The notes: generated by a model from the letters alone, not told the origin. A stretch of DNA of 64,000 nt from Caulobacter sp. (GCA_017745235.1 JAGHZU010000005.1:243841-307840), one strand, 5' to 3'; counted from the first letter of the stretch, positions 1 to 10,468 are shown. Program-made: numbers and translations.

Positions 1-20
1 GCGTGTGCGTTGTGGTCGGT

Positions 21-34
21 CTCCCTTGCGGGAG
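21..34 (-). terminator. Small GC hairpin after the rsmB-like gene
   Basis: A perfect 5-bp stem (CTCCC/GGGAG) with a 4-base loop sits a few bases past the stop codon of the methyltransferase gene read on the minus strand. It has no T-tract, so it may only be a weak or Rho-assisted 3' end. Confidence 0.25.
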
Positions 35-40
35 CAATCT

Positions 41-1321
41 TCAGGGTGCGTAGGTCGCGCGCTCGAGCACGGCGGCGAAGAAGCCGTCCGTCCCCGCGCG
101 ATGAGGCGTCAGACGCAGATAGCCTTCCGGGGTCAGGTACGGCTCGACGCCTTCCAGCGCGATCGGCCTGGCCGAGAATTCGGGACGCCGCTCGAGGAAG
201 GCCGCCACGCGGTCCTCGTTCTCCTCGATCAGCAGGGAGCACGTGACGTAGATCAGGCGCCCCCCCGGCTTCACGAAATCGGCGGCGTCGGCCAGCACGG
301 CGTCCTGCTCGATCTGACGCTTGGCCAGTTGGTCGGGCGACAGCCGCCATTTGGCGTCGGGGTGGCGGCGCCAGGTGCCCGCGCCGGTGCATGGGGCGTC
401 GACGAAGACCAGATCCAGCTTGCCCTCCAGACCCTTCAGCGGCTGCCCTTCGATGGGCGAGCGGATCTGCAGGTTGCGCACCCCCGCCCGCTGGCCGCGG
501 CGGATGGTGTCGGCCAGGCGGCGGGCGTCGCTGTCGTGAGCGAAGATCTGGCCGCTGTTGCCCATGGCCGCGGCCAGGGCCAGGGTCTTGCCCCCGCCCC
601 CGGCGCAGAAGTCCAGCACCTGCTTGCCCTTGATCGGGCCGGCCGTGGCGGCCGCGATCTGGGAGCCCAGATCCTGGACCTCGAACCAGCCCTTGGAGAA
701 GGCCGGTACGGCCTCGACCGACGGCGTGCGGTCGGTGGCCGAAGGCGCGGGGATGCGGAAGGCCGTCGGCAGCACCCCCGCCGGCTCGGCGCCGATCAGG
801 GCCACGGCCTTGGCGCCGCGCTCGACATCCGTCTTCAGCGTGTTGATCCGCAGATCCACCGGCGCGCGCTCGGACAAGGCCCGCATCTCGGCGGCCTGGT
901 CCTGGCCCAAGGCGCGGGCCAGGTGCGGTTCCAGCCAGTCGGCGTAGTCGCCGGCGACCGGCGCGGGGGCTTCGGCCAGCGAGCGCGGCGTCGCGATGTG
1001 CGCCTGTTCCGCGTCGGCCAACGCGCCCGGACCGTGTTCCTCGCCAGCAGCTTCGGCGATGCGCTGGGCCGACCATTTCCAGTCGTGAGCCAGCACCCCC
1101 AGCACCACGCCACGCGCGCTGTCGTCCCCCATCATCCAGCCCAGCGAGCGCTTACGGCGCAGGGCGTCCAGCACCAAGCCCGAAACGAAGGCGCGATCCT
1201 TGGAGCCGGCATATCGTGCGCTCTCGCCCCAGCGCTTCAGCGCCATCCGTACGGGAAAGTGACGCGTCTCGATCTCGGTAAGGACCTCGATCGCCGCTGC
1301 TAGTCTGCCGCCGTCGCGCAT
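41..1321 (-). CDS. rsmB: RsmB/Nop2-type 16S rRNA (cytosine-C5) methyltransferase
   Basis: The 426-residue protein has the RsmB/NOL1/NOP2/Sun architecture: a NusB-like helical N-terminus and a Rossmann methyltransferase C-terminus. The SAM motif DFCAGGGGKT is at residues 237-246. The two cysteines used by RNA m5C methyltransferases are visible: Cys311 in DAPCTGAG and Cys361 in VTCSLL. The family methylates C967 of 16S rRNA, but related subfamilies use other cytosines, so the exact target is inferred. The ATG at 1321 was chosen because an in-frame extension upstream only shadows the MAPEG gene in another frame. It lies 8 bases after the MAPEG stop, so guaB, the MAPEG gene and this gene are probably one operon. 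Confidence 0.85.
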   Translation of the reverse strand: MRDGGRLAAAIEVLTEIETRHFPVRMALKRWGESARYAGSKDRAFVSGLVLDALRRKRSLGWMMGDDSARGVVLGVLAHDWKWSAQRIAEAAGEEHGPGALADAEQAHIATPRSLAEAPAPVAGDYADWLEPHLARALGQDQAAEMRALSERAPVDLRINTLKTDVERGAKAVALIGAEPAGVLPTAFRIPAPSATDRTPSVEAVPAFSKGWFEVQDLGSQIAAATAGPIKGKQVLDFCAGGGGKTLALAAAMGNSGQIFAHDSDARRLADTIRRGQRAGVRNLQIRSPIEGQPLKGLEGKLDLVFVDAPCTGAGTWRRHPDAKWRLSPDQLAKRQIEQDAVLADAADFVKPGGRLIYVTCSLLIEENEDRVAAFLERRPEFSARPIALEGVEPYLTPEGYLRLTPHRAGTDGFFAAVLERATYAP

Positions 1322-1329
1322 TTTTTCTT

Positions 1330-1719
1330 TCAGATCACCAGGGCGAGCAGGATCAGCCCCAGGCCGATCATGGACACCAGCCAGACCAGCGACCGGAGCA
1401 CCGGCACGCCGAAGGCGTAGAGAAGAATGTAGAGTGCGCGGGCGCCCGCATAGAGCCCCGCGCCGCAGTAGGTGAACATGCCGAGGCGGCCGCCCAGATA
1501 GGCGACGATCACAGCTGCCGCGAAGAACGGGAACGTCTCGCGGAAATTGACGAAGGCCCGCTCCAGCCGGCCGGCCATGCCGGTCAGCTGGATGCGGTCC
1601 TCCCGGGGGCCCATGTTCCACTTCCAGCCGCGCTGGGGCTGGGCGGACGCAGCCGCCCAGACCAGGTGGACCAGGCCGATCACGACCGCCACCGCCAGCA
1701 TCTGCAGCTCGAAGGCCAT
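1330..1719 (-). CDS. MAPEG family membrane protein
   Basis: A 129-residue protein with about four hydrophobic helices. The arrangement is that of MAPEG proteins (eicosanoid and glutathione metabolism family): an N-terminal helix, a polar loop with GPRED and ERAFVNFRETFPFF, then three more helices. The ERAFxNFxExFPFF segment is typical of the bacterial branch, whose substrates are mostly unknown. The ATG at 1719 begins 9 bases after the guaB stop; a GTG at 1725 is an alternative adding two residues. The position between guaB and an rRNA methyltransferase says little about its role, so only family membership is claimed. Confidence 0.8.
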   Translation of the reverse strand: MAFELQMLAVAVVIGLVHLVWAAASAQPQRGWKWNMGPREDRIQLTGMAGRLERAFVNFRETFPFFAAAVIVAYLGGRLGMFTYCGAGLYAGARALYILLYAFGVPVLRSLVWLVSMIGLGLILLALVI

Positions 1720-1728
1720 CTTCACGGG

Positions 1729-3276
<1,548 letters not shown>

Positions 3277-3317
3277 TCACGACGGCGCGAGCTCCTCGCC
3301 CGCGCCGTTCCTTGAGA

Positions 3318-3521
3318 TCAGCCGATGGGCTTGGCCCCCGGTGTACCGCATTTGGCGAACTTGCCCTTGGCGTCCTTGCACTTGGTCGGCTTGGCCGGCG
3401 CGGCGGCCGGGCACTTGGTGAACTTGCCCTTGGCGTCCTTGCAGGGCGCGGCGAAGGCCCCGCTGGAGAAAGCCGAGAGCCCGACAGCCAGGGCAATGGC
3501 GACAGTCATGGACTTGGACAT
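3318..3521 (-). CDS. Small secreted lysine/cysteine-rich repeat protein
   Basis: A 67-residue protein with a clear signal peptide (about residues 1-24, hydrophobic core then AFAAP). The mature part is tiny and consists of two near-identical units, CKDAKGKFTKC and CKDAKGKFAKC, joined by a Pro/Ala linker. Each unit has two cysteines nine residues apart, which could form a disulfide-closed loop in the periplasm. The rest is strongly basic. I do not recognise a named family and assign no function. It sits alone between guaB and rlmE with about 125 and 220 bp of flanking non-coding DNA, so it probably has its own promoter. Confidence 0.7.
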   Translation of the reverse strand: MSKSMTVAIALAVGLSAFSSGAFAAPCKDAKGKFTKCPAAAPAKPTKCKDAKGKFAKCGTPGAKPIG

Positions 3522-3741
3522 GAGTTAAGCCTCTCGTGGCATCGCGTTGAGTACGCGACGCGATGCTCACGCCTTCTCACGTTTCAGGGCAAGTCCTCGA
3601 AATGTAAATCTGTCATCAAGGCCCAGCCAATTCGCCGCACCACTACAATCCAGGATGGTAATAACGGCAACCACCTCGCGATTTAGTAGATTCTACTTAT
3701 TGAAATTACCCTAGGGTTGTTTTGAAGTTCTTGTGGTGAAG

Positions 3742-4449
3742 CTATCGCCCCTTGAAACCCGTGGCCACGAGGAAGACCTCGGAGCTGTCGGCGCGACTGG
3801 CCTTGGGCTTGAAATGCACCACCTTGCTGAAATGCTTCTTCAGACGAGCGATCACCTCGGCCGTCTCGCCGCCCTGGAAAGCCTTGGCCACGAACGCGCC
3901 GCCCGGCTTGAGCACCTCGATGGCGAAGTCGGCGCCGATCTCGATCAGGCCCACGATCCTCAGGTGGTCGGTCTCGCGGTGACCCACGGTGTTGGGGGCC
4001 ATGTCCGACATGACCAGGTCGGGCGCGCCGCCCAGCAGCTCGATCAGCTTGGGCGGACAGGACGGATCGGTGAAGTCCATTTCCAGAATATGCGCGGGGG
4101 CCACCGGGTCCACCGGCAGCAGGTCCACACCCACGAGGTTGGTCACGCCCCGCTCGACGGCGATCTGCAGCCAGCCGCCAGGCGCGCAACCCAGGTCGAT
4201 CACCCGCGCGCCCTTGCGGAAGAAATGGAACTTGTCGTCGATCTCGCTGATCTTGAACGCGGCGCGGCTGCGGTACCCCATCGCCCGGGCCTTGGCCGAG
4301 AACGGGTCGTTGATCTGGCGCTCCAGCCAGGCCTGCTGCGAGGGCGTGCGGCCGAAAGCGGTCTTCAGGCGCGCGGGCTTTCCCCGGCCGCCCTCGTTGC
4401 CGCCGGTCGGCGGCTTGACCATGCGACGCTTGGGAGGTTCTTCGTTCAT
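3742..4449 (-). CDS. rlmE: 23S rRNA (uridine-2'-O)-methyltransferase RlmE (FtsJ/RrmJ)
   Basis: A 235-residue FtsJ-family enzyme that 2'-O-methylates U2552 of 23S rRNA late in 50S assembly. The SAM motif DLGCAPGGW is at residues 85-93. The catalytic K-D-K-E tetrad can be placed at Lys66, Asp149, Lys189 and Glu224. The N-terminus is about 28 residues longer than in E. coli and is rich in Lys, Pro and Gly, a common alphaproteobacterial extension. Its ATG overlaps the stop of the upstream Ppx/GppA gene by 4 bases (ATGA), so the two are translationally coupled. Confidence 0.95.
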   Translation of the reverse strand: MNEEPPKRRMVKPPTGGNEGGRGKPARLKTAFGRTPSQQAWLERQINDPFSAKARAMGYRSRAAFKISEIDDKFHFFRKGARVIDLGCAPGGWLQIAVERGVTNLVGVDLLPVDPVAPAHILEMDFTDPSCPPKLIELLGGAPDLVMSDMAPNTVGHRETDHLRIVGLIEIGADFAIEVLKPGGAFVAKAFQGGETAEVIARLKKHFSKVVHFKPKASRADSSEVFLVATGFKGR

Positions 4450-5564
4450 GCTTCCACCGCGCGGACAGGCGCCCTGCCCGCTCCGCCGCGCCGACGCCGG
4501 CGCGGCCTCTTCTGTTGATCCGACATCAGGGACATCAGCAGCCCCTCTCTAAGGCCTCGATCGGCGACACGCACGCGCGAACAGGGCCAAAGCTCCTGGA
4601 CGGCCTGCAGGATCGCCGCCCCCGCCAGCACCAGATCGGCGCGGTCGGCGCCGATGCAGGGCTCCTTGGCGCGTTCGCTGGCCGTCAGGGTCAACAACCG
4701 CTCGGCCGCCGCCTCGCAGTCGCTGCGTTCCATCCAAAGCCCGTCGACCACATTGCGGTCATAGCGGGCCAGGCCCAGGTGCAGCCCCGCCAGGCTGGTG
4801 ATCGCGCCTGAGGTGCCGACCATGTGGGCCCGGTCGCCCTCGAAGTGCCGGCGCATGGGCTCGGCATGCGGGAAAGCCTCGATGCGCGCCTTGACCGCCT
4901 CGACCATGGCCCGGAACCAGCTTGCATCGGCCCGGTCGCCCTCGGGAAAACGCTCGGCCAGCGTGACCACGCCGATTGGGATCGACAGCCAGGCCTTGAT
5001 CGGCAGGCGCCAGGCGGCGAACTGCCGAGGCTTGGCGTCCAAACCCTCGCCCTTCAAGTCGACCCATGACAGCTCGGTCGAGCCGCCGCCGACATCGACC
5101 ACCAAAGCCGCGTCAGCCTCGCGGTCGAACAGGCTCATACAGCCAGCCACCGACAGCTGAGCCTCTTCCTTCGGCGTGATGATCTGGAGACGCAATCCGG
5201 TCTCGTCGGCGACCCGCCGCACGAAATCGGGACCATTGGCCGCACCCCGGCAAGCCTGCGTCGCTACGGCCTTGACCCTCACCACCCGCCGGCGACGGAT
5301 CTTCTCGGCGCAGACCTTGAGGGCGGCCATCGAGCGGTCCATGGCCTCGTCCGACAGCATGCCGCTCTGCGACAGCCCCTCGCCCAGCCTTACGATCCTG
5401 GAATAGGCCTCCACCACACGGAATCCCCGCGGCGACGGCGTGGCCACCAACAGGCGGCAGTTGTTGGTTCCCAGATCGAGCGCCGCATAACACGGCGTCT
5501 CGCCTGGAGGCCGGCGCTGCCCCCGATTCTTGGGCGCGCCGGGCGCTCGCGGCGCCTCCGACAT
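4446..5564 (-). CDS. Ppx/GppA family exopolyphosphatase / pppGpp phosphohydrolase
   Basis: A 372-residue member of the Ppx/GppA actin-like ATPase fold superfamily. The phosphate-1 motif LDLGTNNCRLL is near residues 29-39, and DVGGGSTEL in the middle is the phosphate-2 motif. At under 400 residues it has the short single-module form without the C-terminal HD domain of E. coli Ppx, so polyphosphate and pppGpp hydrolysis cannot be told apart from sequence. The N-terminus and C-terminus are rich in Arg/Pro. It forms a two-gene operon with rlmE (4-base overlap) and is divergent from hspQ across about 160 bp. Confidence 0.9.
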   Translation of the reverse strand: MSEAPRAPGAPKNRGQRRPPGETPCYAALDLGTNNCRLLVATPSPRGFRVVEAYSRIVRLGEGLSQSGMLSDEAMDRSMAALKVCAEKIRRRRVVRVKAVATQACRGAANGPDFVRRVADETGLRLQIITPKEEAQLSVAGCMSLFDREADAALVVDVGGGSTELSWVDLKGEGLDAKPRQFAAWRLPIKAWLSIPIGVVTLAERFPEGDRADASWFRAMVEAVKARIEAFPHAEPMRRHFEGDRAHMVGTSGAITSLAGLHLGLARYDRNVVDGLWMERSDCEAAAERLLTLTASERAKEPCIGADRADLVLAGAAILQAVQELWPCSRVRVADRGLREGLLMSLMSDQQKRPRRRRRGGAGRAPVRAVEA

Positions 5565-5724
5565 GGTCTATCACCTTGTCTCGCAGGCGATTCATGCCGA
5601 ACCGCCTCACTTCGGAAGCGAACATAGCAACCGGATTCGCGCGCAGGAAGGCGTCGCCTTGTCATCCGGTCACGGAAGCATACGTTCAGACTCCAGTCAG
5701 GAGAGTCAGGTTAGGCTGCCTGTC

Positions 5725-6054
5725 ATGAACACGAGATCCGCCAAATTCTCGATCGGCCAAGTGGTCAAGCATCGCGTCTTCCCATTCCGAGGCGTGGTGT
5801 TCGACGTGGATCCGGTTTTCGCCAACACCGAGGAGTGGTGGAACTCGATTCCCGAGGACATCCGCCCCACCAAGGACCAGCCGTTCTATCATCTGCTGGC
5901 CGAGAACGACGACAACACCTACGTCGCCTACGTATCGGAGCAAAACCTGCTGGCCGACGAAACCGGCGAACCGGTGGGCCATCCGCAGACGACCGTGATC
6001 TTCGAAAGCTTCGATCACGGCGCCTACAAGCTTCGGCCTCGCATTTCGCACTAG
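5725..6054 (+). CDS. hspQ: Heat shock protein HspQ
   Basis: A 109-residue protein of the HspQ (YccV-like) family, which binds hemimethylated DNA in vitro and in enterobacteria acts as a specificity factor for Lon. Family landmarks are FSIGQVVKHRVFPFRGVVFDVDP at the start, NTEEWW, QPFYHLLAE and YVAYVSEQNL. The ATG at 5725 is preceded by a GGAGAG-type site about 20 bases upstream and matches the family start; a longer in-frame extension is not supported. It is divergent from the Ppx gene and followed after 81 bp by phhA. Confidence 0.93.
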   Translation: MNTRSAKFSIGQVVKHRVFPFRGVVFDVDPVFANTEEWWNSIPEDIRPTKDQPFYHLLAENDDNTYVAYVSEQNLLADETGEPVGHPQTTVIFESFDHGAYKLRPRISH

Positions 6055-6135
6055 ACGCAAGGTCTCTCCGGAGACTTGGCGATCCGGGGCAAAATCCGAA
6101 CGAAACTTGCCCGAATGCGGGCGTAACGTCGTTGC

Positions 6136-7017
6136 ATGAGCAGCGATGGCTTTAGCGGCGGCCCGCCTCCCGGAGCGCGGCCGGATTGGACGATCGACCA
6201 AGGATGGGAAGCCTATTCCCAATCCGAGCACGGCGTCTGGATAACCCTATACGAGCGCCAGGCCGAAATGTTGCATGGGCGCGCCTGCGACGAATTTCTG
6301 CGGGGCCTCGACGCGCTGGACCTGCATCGCGCGGGCATCCCCGACTTCAACCGCATCAATGAAGAGCTCCAGCGCCTCACCGGCTGGAGCGTGGTGGCCG
6401 TGCCGGGCCTGGTGCCGGACGACGTCTTCTTCGACCACCTGGCCAACCGCCGCTTTCCCGCCGGCCAGTTCATTCGCAAGCCGCACGAACTGGACTATCT
6501 GCAGGAGCCCGACGTCTTTCACGACGTCTTCGGCCACGTTCCGATGCTGACCGATCCGGTCTTCGCCGACTATATGCAAGCCTACGGCAAGGGCGGTCAG
6601 CGCGCCCTGGGCCTTGGGCGGCTGGCCAACCTCGCCCGCCTCTACTGGTACACGGTCGAGTTCGGCCTGATGGAGACCAAGGCCGGCCTTCGGATCTACG
6701 GCGCAGGCATCGTCTCCTCGCGCACGGAGTCGCTGTTCGCGCTGGACGATCCATCGCCTAACCGCATCGGCTTCGATCTGGAGCGGGTGATGCGCACGCC
6801 TTACCGGATCGACGACTTTCAGCAGGTCTATTTCGTTATCCCGTCGATCCGGACCTTGCAGGAGGTCACGCTGCGCGACTTTGGAGCCCTCTACGAGCGC
6901 CTGGCCGGCGCCAGCGACCTCGGCATCGCCGAGATCACCGCCGCCGACCAGGTGCTGACCGCAGGAACCCAGGCCTATGCGAACGCTGGCGGCCGGCTGG
7001 CGCTGGCCCGGGGCTGA
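6136..7017 (+). CDS. phhA: Phenylalanine-4-hydroxylase
   Basis: A 293-residue bacterial phenylalanine hydroxylase that oxidises Phe to Tyr using Fe(II), O2 and tetrahydropterin. The iron ligands are visible as His129 and His134 in FHDVFGHVPML and Glu175 in WYTVEFGL. The length is that of the single catalytic domain without the mammalian regulatory domain. The ATG at 6136 lacks a strong Shine-Dalgarno. Two small inverted repeats (near 6062-6075 and 6109-6122) lie between hspQ and this gene. The 3' end overlaps the convergent acyltransferase gene by 43 bases. No pterin dehydratase or tyrosine catabolism gene is beside it. Confidence 0.96.
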   Translation: MSSDGFSGGPPPGARPDWTIDQGWEAYSQSEHGVWITLYERQAEMLHGRACDEFLRGLDALDLHRAGIPDFNRINEELQRLTGWSVVAVPGLVPDDVFFDHLANRRFPAGQFIRKPHELDYLQEPDVFHDVFGHVPMLTDPVFADYMQAYGKGGQRALGLGRLANLARLYWYTVEFGLMETKAGLRIYGAGIVSSRTESLFALDDPSPNRIGFDLERVMRTPYRIDDFQQVYFVIPSIRTLQEVTLRDFGALYERLAGASDLGIAEITAADQVLTAGTQAYANAGGRLALARG

Positions 7018-8195
7018 CCCTTCAGGCCGAACAGAAGACGCACGCCAGGAATGCGCCGGACCGCCTCGTACGTGGCCAGGCATCCCGCGAAGGTGAACAC
7101 GATCAGGATCGTCGCCTCCACCGGCTGCGGCAGGCCCAGCCTGGCCAGATGATGGGCGGCCACCACGATCAGGGTCTGGTGGATCAGGTAGAACGGGAAG
7201 ACTCCCAGGGTCAGGTAGCGCAGGGTCGCGCCGCCCCGGTTCAGGTGCTTGGCGCCAAATCCCAGGATCGCCACGATCGAGCACCAGGTGTCGGCGGCGT
7301 GCACGAAGCGCATCAGGAGTTTCAACTCGGCCGTCGGGGTTGGCGTGTCGTTGCGATAGTGGAAAGCGAACGCCGCCCAACCGGCGTAGGCCATCGCCGC
7401 CAAGATCAAGGCCGGCCAGCGCACTGCGATGAGGCGCTGGCGCAGCAACTCCGACTTGGCCAGGCCGAAGCCCAGCAGAAAAGCCGAGAACGACACGGCG
7501 TGCACATAGTGATCGCCGATCAAGGCGTGGGTCTCGCCGTAGCGCGGATAGAGCCAGGCGCGCAGCAGGCCCAGATAGACCACCGGCAGCGCGATCAGCC
7601 ACGGCCCCTTCAGCATTCGTTCGGCCGCGCGCTGAAGCCCCTGCCCCGCGCCCTTCCACGCCAGCAGCAGGCCGGCCAGCGCCAGCGTGTAGAGCAGCAG
7701 ATAGGCCACGAACCACATGTGGTTCCACGTCGGGGTGATCAGGCAGCCGTCGGGGCTGCACCAGTGACCCGAGGCCGTGACGTACTTGCCCCAGAAGTCG
7801 AGGTACGAGGCCCCGGCGTCGACCGGCGCGCCGGGATGGGCCGCCACGTACTCGATCACCTGATAGTACGACTGTGGCGGCACGATCACGAACATCGCAA
7901 ACAGCAGCGGCGGCAGCAGCCGCGCCACCCGCATGCCGGTCAAGGCCCCAACCGTGACCTTGTCAGCCATGAACCGGGTCGCCGCGCCCGAGACCAGGAA
8001 AAGCAGCGTCAGCCGCCACGGATTGGTCAGGAACATCGCCAACTCCAGCTTCTCCACCGGATGGGGCGACTTCACATGCCAATCCCAGGGCACATAGAAC
8101 ATGCCGACGTGGTAGAGGATGAGCAGGAAGAACGCGCCGACCCGAATCCAGTCCAGGTCGTAGCGGCGCTCGGGGGATGAGACGGTCGAGGTCAT
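6975..8195 (-). CDS. Membrane acyltransferase (acyltransferase 3 / OpgC-like)
   Basis: A 406-residue polytopic membrane protein with around ten hydrophobic helices. It opens with RRYDLDWIRVGAFFLLILYH, the pattern of acyltransferase-3 family proteins (a DxxR followed by a helix with a conserved His). WDWHVKSPHP and GDHYVHAVSF are typical of the small OpgC-like branch, which transfers acyl groups onto sugars or glycans across the inner membrane. The substrate here is unknown. The start is the ATG at 8195. It is divergent from the LytTR regulator with only about 135 bp between the likely starts, so that regulator is the prime candidate to control it. Its 3' end overlaps phhA. Confidence 0.85.
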   Translation of the reverse strand: MTSTVSSPERRYDLDWIRVGAFFLLILYHVGMFYVPWDWHVKSPHPVEKLELAMFLTNPWRLTLLFLVSGAATRFMADKVTVGALTGMRVARLLPPLLFAMFVIVPPQSYYQVIEYVAAHPGAPVDAGASYLDFWGKYVTASGHWCSPDGCLITPTWNHMWFVAYLLLYTLALAGLLLAWKGAGQGLQRAAERMLKGPWLIALPVVYLGLLRAWLYPRYGETHALIGDHYVHAVSFSAFLLGFGLAKSELLRQRLIAVRWPALILAAMAYAGWAAFAFHYRNDTPTPTAELKLLMRFVHAADTWCSIVAILGFGAKHLNRGGATLRYLTLGVFPFYLIHQTLIVVAAHHLARLGLPQPVEATILIVFTFAGCLATYEAVRRIPGVRLLFGLKGQPRASASRPPAFA

Positions 8196-8330
8196 GAGAA
8201 GGCGTCCCGCGTGAAAAACGATGCGAAGGTCGTGACGCGGACCGCCGGCCATGGCCAAGGGCCTGGGGATCAGCGGCCGCTGCCTGGGACGAGCGGAAAG
8301 CCGCCAGGGACCGGCGGCGCGTTTTTCGGG

Positions 8331-9128
8331 ATGAGCGGCGATGAGCTGCGCGCCATCCGCCAGGCCTGGCTGCTGGGCCTGGGCCTGATCGCCGCCATCG
8401 CACTGGTCAACGTCCTGACCCTGCGCCACGACGCCCCCAAACTGGGCGTGCTCCTGCCGACGATCTGGGAAGGCACCAGCGCCTGCGTCACCATGTGCGT
8501 CTTCGCCATCCCCGCCGCCGTCGCGCTCTGGACGTTCCGCACCTCGCCGCGCTGGTGGCGGGCCGCGCCCGTGCATCTGGCGGCGGTGACGCTCTATTCG
8601 GTGCTGCACGTTTCCGGGTTCGTGGCGCTGCGCAAGCTGGCCTATGCCGCGTTCACATCCGAGACCTATACCTTCGGCCCCATCTCGACGGAGTTTCCGT
8701 ACGAATTTCGCAAGGACCTGATGGCCTACGGTCTGGCCTCGATCATCTACTACCTGTCCCTGCGCCGCGAGCATCGTGCGTTCGTCGCCGCCCCTGCCGA
8801 GACGCCCCGCACCTTCGACATCCAGGACGGCGCGCGACTGCTGCGGGTGCCGACGATCGACATCCTGGCCGTGCGCTCGGCCGGCAACTACGCCGAGTTC
8901 CTGATCGCCGACGGCCGACGGCGCCTCGTCCGCTCCTCCCTGGTGGCGCTGGAGGAAAAGCTGGCCGAGCACGGCTTTCGGCGAAGCCACCGCTCATGGC
9001 TGGTCAACCCGGCGCGCGTGACCGGCCTGCGTCCTGAAGGTTCAGGCGACTACGCGATCGAGCTGGGCGCGGTGGAAGTCCCGCTATCGCGACGTTTTCC
9101 CGAGACGCTAGCCGTCTTGCGTGGCTAG
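8331..9128 (+). CDS. Membrane-anchored LytTR-type transcriptional regulator
   Basis: A 265-residue protein with four hydrophobic segments in the first about 150 residues and a C-terminal LytTR DNA-binding domain (about residues 165-265, with VRSAGNYAEFLIADGRR, FRRSHRSWLVNP and VPLSRRF). LytTR domains bind direct repeats through beta-strands. The membrane half probably senses or anchors, and no receiver domain is present. I use the ATG at 8331; a GTG at 8211 would add a 40-residue Gly/Pro-rich lead that looks like untranslated DNA. It is divergent from the acyltransferase, and its stop shares a CTAG with the convergent astB stop. Confidence 0.85.
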   Translation: MSGDELRAIRQAWLLGLGLIAAIALVNVLTLRHDAPKLGVLLPTIWEGTSACVTMCVFAIPAAVALWTFRTSPRWWRAAPVHLAAVTLYSVLHVSGFVALRKLAYAAFTSETYTFGPISTEFPYEFRKDLMAYGLASIIYYLSLRREHRAFVAAPAETPRTFDIQDGARLLRVPTIDILAVRSAGNYAEFLIADGRRRLVRSSLVALEEKLAEHGFRRSHRSWLVNPARVTGLRPEGSGDYAIELGAVEVPLSRRFPETLAVLRG

Positions 9129-10468
9129 GCCGCCCGCTGGAACGGATAGAAGTCCCCGCCCAGCCCGAGGATGCCCGTCAGCTCATCCAGCGCCTCCCGC
9201 CCCTCGACGATCAACGAAGGATCGGCCAGGTCCCGCGGAGCCAGACGATCGCGATAACGACGGCGCCCCCAATCGGCGAGCCGCTCGTGCAGGTCGGGAC
9301 CAAAGCGCTGGCGGGGGTTGGTCGCCGCCAGCTCCGCCTCCGTCAGCACCACCCGTAACCGCAGGCAGGCCGGACCGCCGCCGTTGCGCATGCTCTGCCG
9401 GACATCGACATACTCCACCCGCCCGATCGGTCCGTTCGACGACGCCAGGCCCTGGGCGACGGCATGGGCGCGAGGATTGTCGCGCGTTTCTCCCGGCGCC
9501 AGCAGCACCAGCCGATCCTCGCCCGGCGCGACCAGAAGCTGGGAATTGAAGAGATAGCTCTTCACCAGGTCTTCCATCGGCAAATCGGCTTCCTGCACCT
9601 CCACGAAGACCGGCTCGAACAGGCCGTCGGCGGCGGCCCGCACGTCCGCCTCCATCGCCGCACGATCCTCGAACGCCCGCTCGTGGAACAGCAGGCATTC
9701 CCGCGTCCCCACGCAGACGACGTCGTTATGGAACGCCCCGCCGTTGATCGCCGCCACGCCCTGACGCGCGAAGACGGCGCGGGCGGCGCCGTGCCGGCGC
9801 GCGACCGCCTCGAAGGCCTCGCGGGTCTGGCGGGCGGGATAGCGGCCGTCCCAGCGCTCCCACGCCTCGCGCCCCCAGACGAACAGGTTCACGCCCGGAT
9901 CGCTATGATCGGCGCAGAGACGGACGTGGTTGGCCGCGCCCTCGTCGGCGAAGTGCGGTTGAGCGGGCAGCCCGTCGTGCACCGCGAACCTCCGCTCGTC
10001 CGGGAACAGCCGCCGCAGCGATCGCGCCGTCTGCGGCGCTTCCAGGCTGCGATGCAGGTTGGTCAGCAGGTTGGCCGGGGTGAAGTGCACGCGGCCGTCG
10101 GCGGCGTCGGCGCTGGGCGTCACGGTCGCCGCGTTGGCCGCCCACATGGGCGACGCCGAGCACGCGGCCGACGCCAGGGCGGGCGCGGTTTTCCAAGCCT
10201 CTTCAAGGACCTTGGCGTCGGAACCCGAGAAACCGATCGAGCGCAAGAAGCCGATATCGGGACGCTCGTGCGGCGGGAGGACGAACTGGGGCACGCCCCA
10301 GTCCGCCAGCCTGCGCATCTTGGTCAGCCCCTCCAGCACAGCGGCGCGCGGGTTGGACACCTCGCCCGCATTGGTCTGGCTGGCGATATTGCCCGGCGAC
10401 AGGCCGACATAGGAATGGGTCGGCCCGACCAGGCCGTCGCAATTGGCTTCGACCGCGCGCGAGGTCAT
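9125..10468 (-). CDS. astB: N-succinylarginine dihydrolase
   Basis: A 447-residue AstB, which hydrolyses N2-succinylarginine to N2-succinylornithine, CO2 and ammonia in the arginine succinyltransferase pathway. The N-terminal NCDGLVGPTHSYVGLSPGNIA block is highly characteristic, and the C-terminal GGGPACLRLRV carries the catalytic cysteine. The length is normal. It is the last gene of the M20-astA-astD-astB operon and its ATG overlaps the astD stop by 4 bases. Its own stop overlaps the convergent LytTR gene stop within a CTAG palindrome. Confidence 0.97.
   Translation of the reverse strand: MTSRAVEANCDGLVGPTHSYVGLSPGNIASQTNAGEVSNPRAAVLEGLTKMRRLADWGVPQFVLPPHERPDIGFLRSIGFSGSDAKVLEEAWKTAPALASAACSASPMWAANAATVTPSADAADGRVHFTPANLLTNLHRSLEAPQTARSLRRLFPDERRFAVHDGLPAQPHFADEGAANHVRLCADHSDPGVNLFVWGREAWERWDGRYPARQTREAFEAVARRHGAARAVFARQGVAAINGGAFHNDVVCVGTRECLLFHERAFEDRAAMEADVRAAADGLFEPVFVEVQEADLPMEDLVKSYLFNSQLLVAPGEDRLVLLAPGETRDNPRAHAVAQGLASSNGPIGRVEYVDVRQSMRNGGGPACLRLRVVLTEAELAATNPRQRFGPDLHERLADWGRRRYRDRLAPRDLADPSLIVEGREALDELTGILGLGGDFYPFQRAA

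Noticed and set aside
1321..1621. A 100-residue N-terminal extension of the RsmB-like protein
   Set aside because: It is the MAPEG gene read in another frame and has no domain features.
5658..5683. A CTTG...CATAC sequence upstream of hspQ resembling a sigma-32 promoter
   Set aside because: The -35 and -10 parts are weak and the spacing is not clearly right, so I do not list it.
6121..6130. Shared GCGTAACGTC before phhA and upstream of the TonB receptor gene
   Set aside because: A single 10-base match between unrelated genes, with no partner element, may be chance.
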